From Firmicutes bacterium UBA3738 (GTDB taxonomy: Bacteria > Bacillota > Clostridia > Peptostreptococcales > Anaerovoracaceae): a DNA stretch of 13,884 bases. Numbering within the stretch: the first letter of the stretch is position 1; each line of letters opens with the position of its first letter. Below the pieces are notes generated by a model, which worked only from the letters and a program-made list of their open reading frames with translations, had not been told where the DNA came from and did not search any database. The position numbers and the translations under genes were made by a program. The stretch is from contig DFGY01000019.1 of assembly GCA_002372505.1 (NCBI GenBank), forward strand, positions 1 to 13,884, given 5' to 3'. This document shows positions 12,823-13,884 of the stretch, piece by piece.

Positions 12823-13884
12823 TTACATCATTCCCATGCCGCCCATTCCGGGTGCGCCTGCCGGCATCGGAGGTTCTTCCTCTTTGATGTCCACTACGCC
12901 GGCTTCTGTTGTGAGAAGCATTGCGGATGCTGATGCTGCGTTCTGCAGTGCTGATCTTGTAACCATTGCAGGGTCAACGATACCTGCGCTGATCATGTCA
13001 ACGTACTGCTCTGTGCTGGCGTTGAAGCCTGTGCCTGCCTTGCTGCCGATTACCTTGGCAACTACTACGCTGCCTTCGAATCCGGCGTTTTCAGCAATCT
13101 GTCTAACAGGTTCTTCCAGAGCTCTCTGGATAATGCTTGCGCCTGTCTTTTCGTCGCCTGAGAGTGTCTTGACGAACTTGGCTACCGCCGGGATGCAGTT
13201 TGCCAGAGCAACGCCGCCGCCTGCTACGATACCTTCTGTAACACCGGCCTTTGTAGCGTTGAGTGCGTCTTCGATTCTCAGCTTTCTTTCCTTCAGCTCT
13301 GTCTCTGTAGCTGCACCAACTCTTACAACTGCAACGCCGCCTGTGAGCTTAGCCAGTCTTTCGTGGAGCTTTTCCTTATCGAATTCGCTTGTTGTCTCTT
13401 CGATCTGAGCTCTGATCTGCTTAACTCTTGCGTCGATATCTTTCTTTGTGCCTGCTCCTCCAACGATTACTGTGTTGTCCTTGTCAACCTTTACGCTTGC
13501 AGCTGTACCCAGCATGTCAAGTGTTGTCTCGTTGAGAGCGTAGCCCAGCTCTTCGCTGATAACTGTTCCGTTTGTCAGGATTGCCAGGTCTTCCATCATA
13601 GCCTTACGTCTGTCGCCGAATCCCGGAGCCTTAACTGCTACGCAGTCAAATGTACCACGGAGTTTGTTGACAACGATCGTTGCAAGAGCTTCGCCTTCGA
13701 TATCGTCAGCAACGATGAGGAGCTTCTTGCCGGCTTTGACAACCTGCTCGAGAAGCGGAAGGATTTCCTGGATGTTTGAAATCTTCTTGTCTGTAAGAAG
13801 GATATACGGATTTTCCAGTGTTGCTTCCATCTTTTCCATATCTGAAGCCATGTAAGGTGACAGGTAACCTCTGTCGAACTGCAT
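12823..13884 (-). CDS. groEL: 60-kDa chaperonin GroEL, C-terminal part (5' end outside the window)
   Basis: The last 353 residues of GroEL. The first codon in the window is a Met, but it aligns with internal Met193 of E. coli GroEL (MQFDRGYLSPY), so the gene continues past the right edge and this is not its start. Visible landmarks are KAPGFGDRRKAMMEDLA in the apical domain, EKLHERLAKLTGGVAV, RIEDALNATKAGVTEGIVAGG (the nucleotide-site Asp lies in EDALNA), and the flexible tail ending GAPGMGGMGMM. It forms the double-ring ATP-dependent folding chamber with GroES, which would normally be encoded just upstream, outside this window. It ends with TAA, then the solo repeat and a strong terminator. 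Confidence 0.97.
   Translation of the reverse strand: MQFDRGYLSPYMASDMEKMEATLENPYILLTDKKISNIQEILPLLEQVVKAGKKLLIVADDIEGEALATIVVNKLRGTFDCVAVKAPGFGDRRKAMMEDLAILTNGTVISEELGYALNETTLDMLGTAASVKVDKDNTVIVGGAGTKKDIDARVKQIRAQIEETTSEFDKEKLHERLAKLTGGVAVVRVGAATETELKERKLRIEDALNATKAGVTEGIVAGGGVALANCIPAVAKFVKTLSGDEKTGASIIQRALEEPVRQIAENAGFEGSVVVAKVIGSKAGTGFNASTEQYVDMISAGIVDPAMVTRSALQNAASASAMLLTTEAGVVDIKEEEPPMPAGAPGMGGMGMM

Noticed and set aside
12836..13408. 190-codon plus-strand frame opposite groEL
   Set aside because: Explained by the codon bias of groEL read in the opposite direction. No ribosome site, and the composition (Ser/Ala/Thr/Pro) is typical of an antisense shadow.
13882..13884. Met codon at the right edge as the groEL start
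   Set aside because: It aligns with internal Met193 of E. coli GroEL; the first 190 or so residues are outside the window.

Overview
This window reads as ordinary chromosomal DNA from a low-to-mid GC, Gram-positive-type anaerobe, most likely a member of Clostridia (Bacillota). The reasons are strong AGGAGG-type ribosome sites, TTGACA/TATAAT promoters, U-tailed hairpin terminators, the oxygen-sensitive indolepyruvate:ferredoxin oxidoreductase IorAB (typical of amino-acid-fermenting anaerobes), and a GroEL with a GGM-type tail. The genus cannot be fixed from the sequence alone. Nearly everything is on the minus strand. The exception is a HerA-like ATPase gene at the left end. No rRNA, tRNA, CRISPR array or complete insertion sequence was seen.

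Layout, left to right. (a) 1-208: the first codons of a minus-strand gene that runs off the left edge, then the promoter region of the HerA-like gene. (b) 209-1822 (+): a DUF853/HerA-like ATPase. (c) 1836-1916: a perfect 37-bp-arm palindrome between the convergent ends of (b) and (d). One arm recurs alone directly after groEL at 12793-12821. (d) 1918-3647 (-): a TetR regulator whose stop overlaps the GTG start of a membrane DUF218/YdcF protein. (e) 3808-6136 (-): iorA-iorB behind a consensus promoter with a 12-bp inverted repeat. (f) 6279-7610 (-): a secreted, lysine-rich protein with an Fn3-like domain. (g) 7777-8667 (-): a PD-(D/E)XK (Rpn/PDDEXK_2-like) nuclease-family protein. (h) 8843-10554 (-): a tight three-gene run, DUF4160 protein, DUF2442-HTH protein and D-2-hydroxyacid dehydrogenase, behind two tandem promoters that each carry a palindrome in the spacer. 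(i) 10709-12636 (-): guaB followed by a small membrane/zinc-ribbon protein. (j) 12823-13884 (-): the C-terminal two thirds of groEL.

Most interesting points. First, the IMP dehydrogenase matches, residue number for residue number at the catalytic sites, what I recall of the enzyme from the protozoan Tritrichomonas foetus, a known drug target. Second, the DUF4160/DUF2442-HTH pair looks like a self-regulated toxin-antitoxin-type module, yet it shares an operon with a metabolic dehydrogenase. Third, a REP-like repeat sits one base beyond the stop codons of two unrelated minus-strand genes, once as an inverted pair and once as a single arm. I see no clear new multi-gene defence or biosynthetic system. 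Set (h) is the best candidate for something undescribed.
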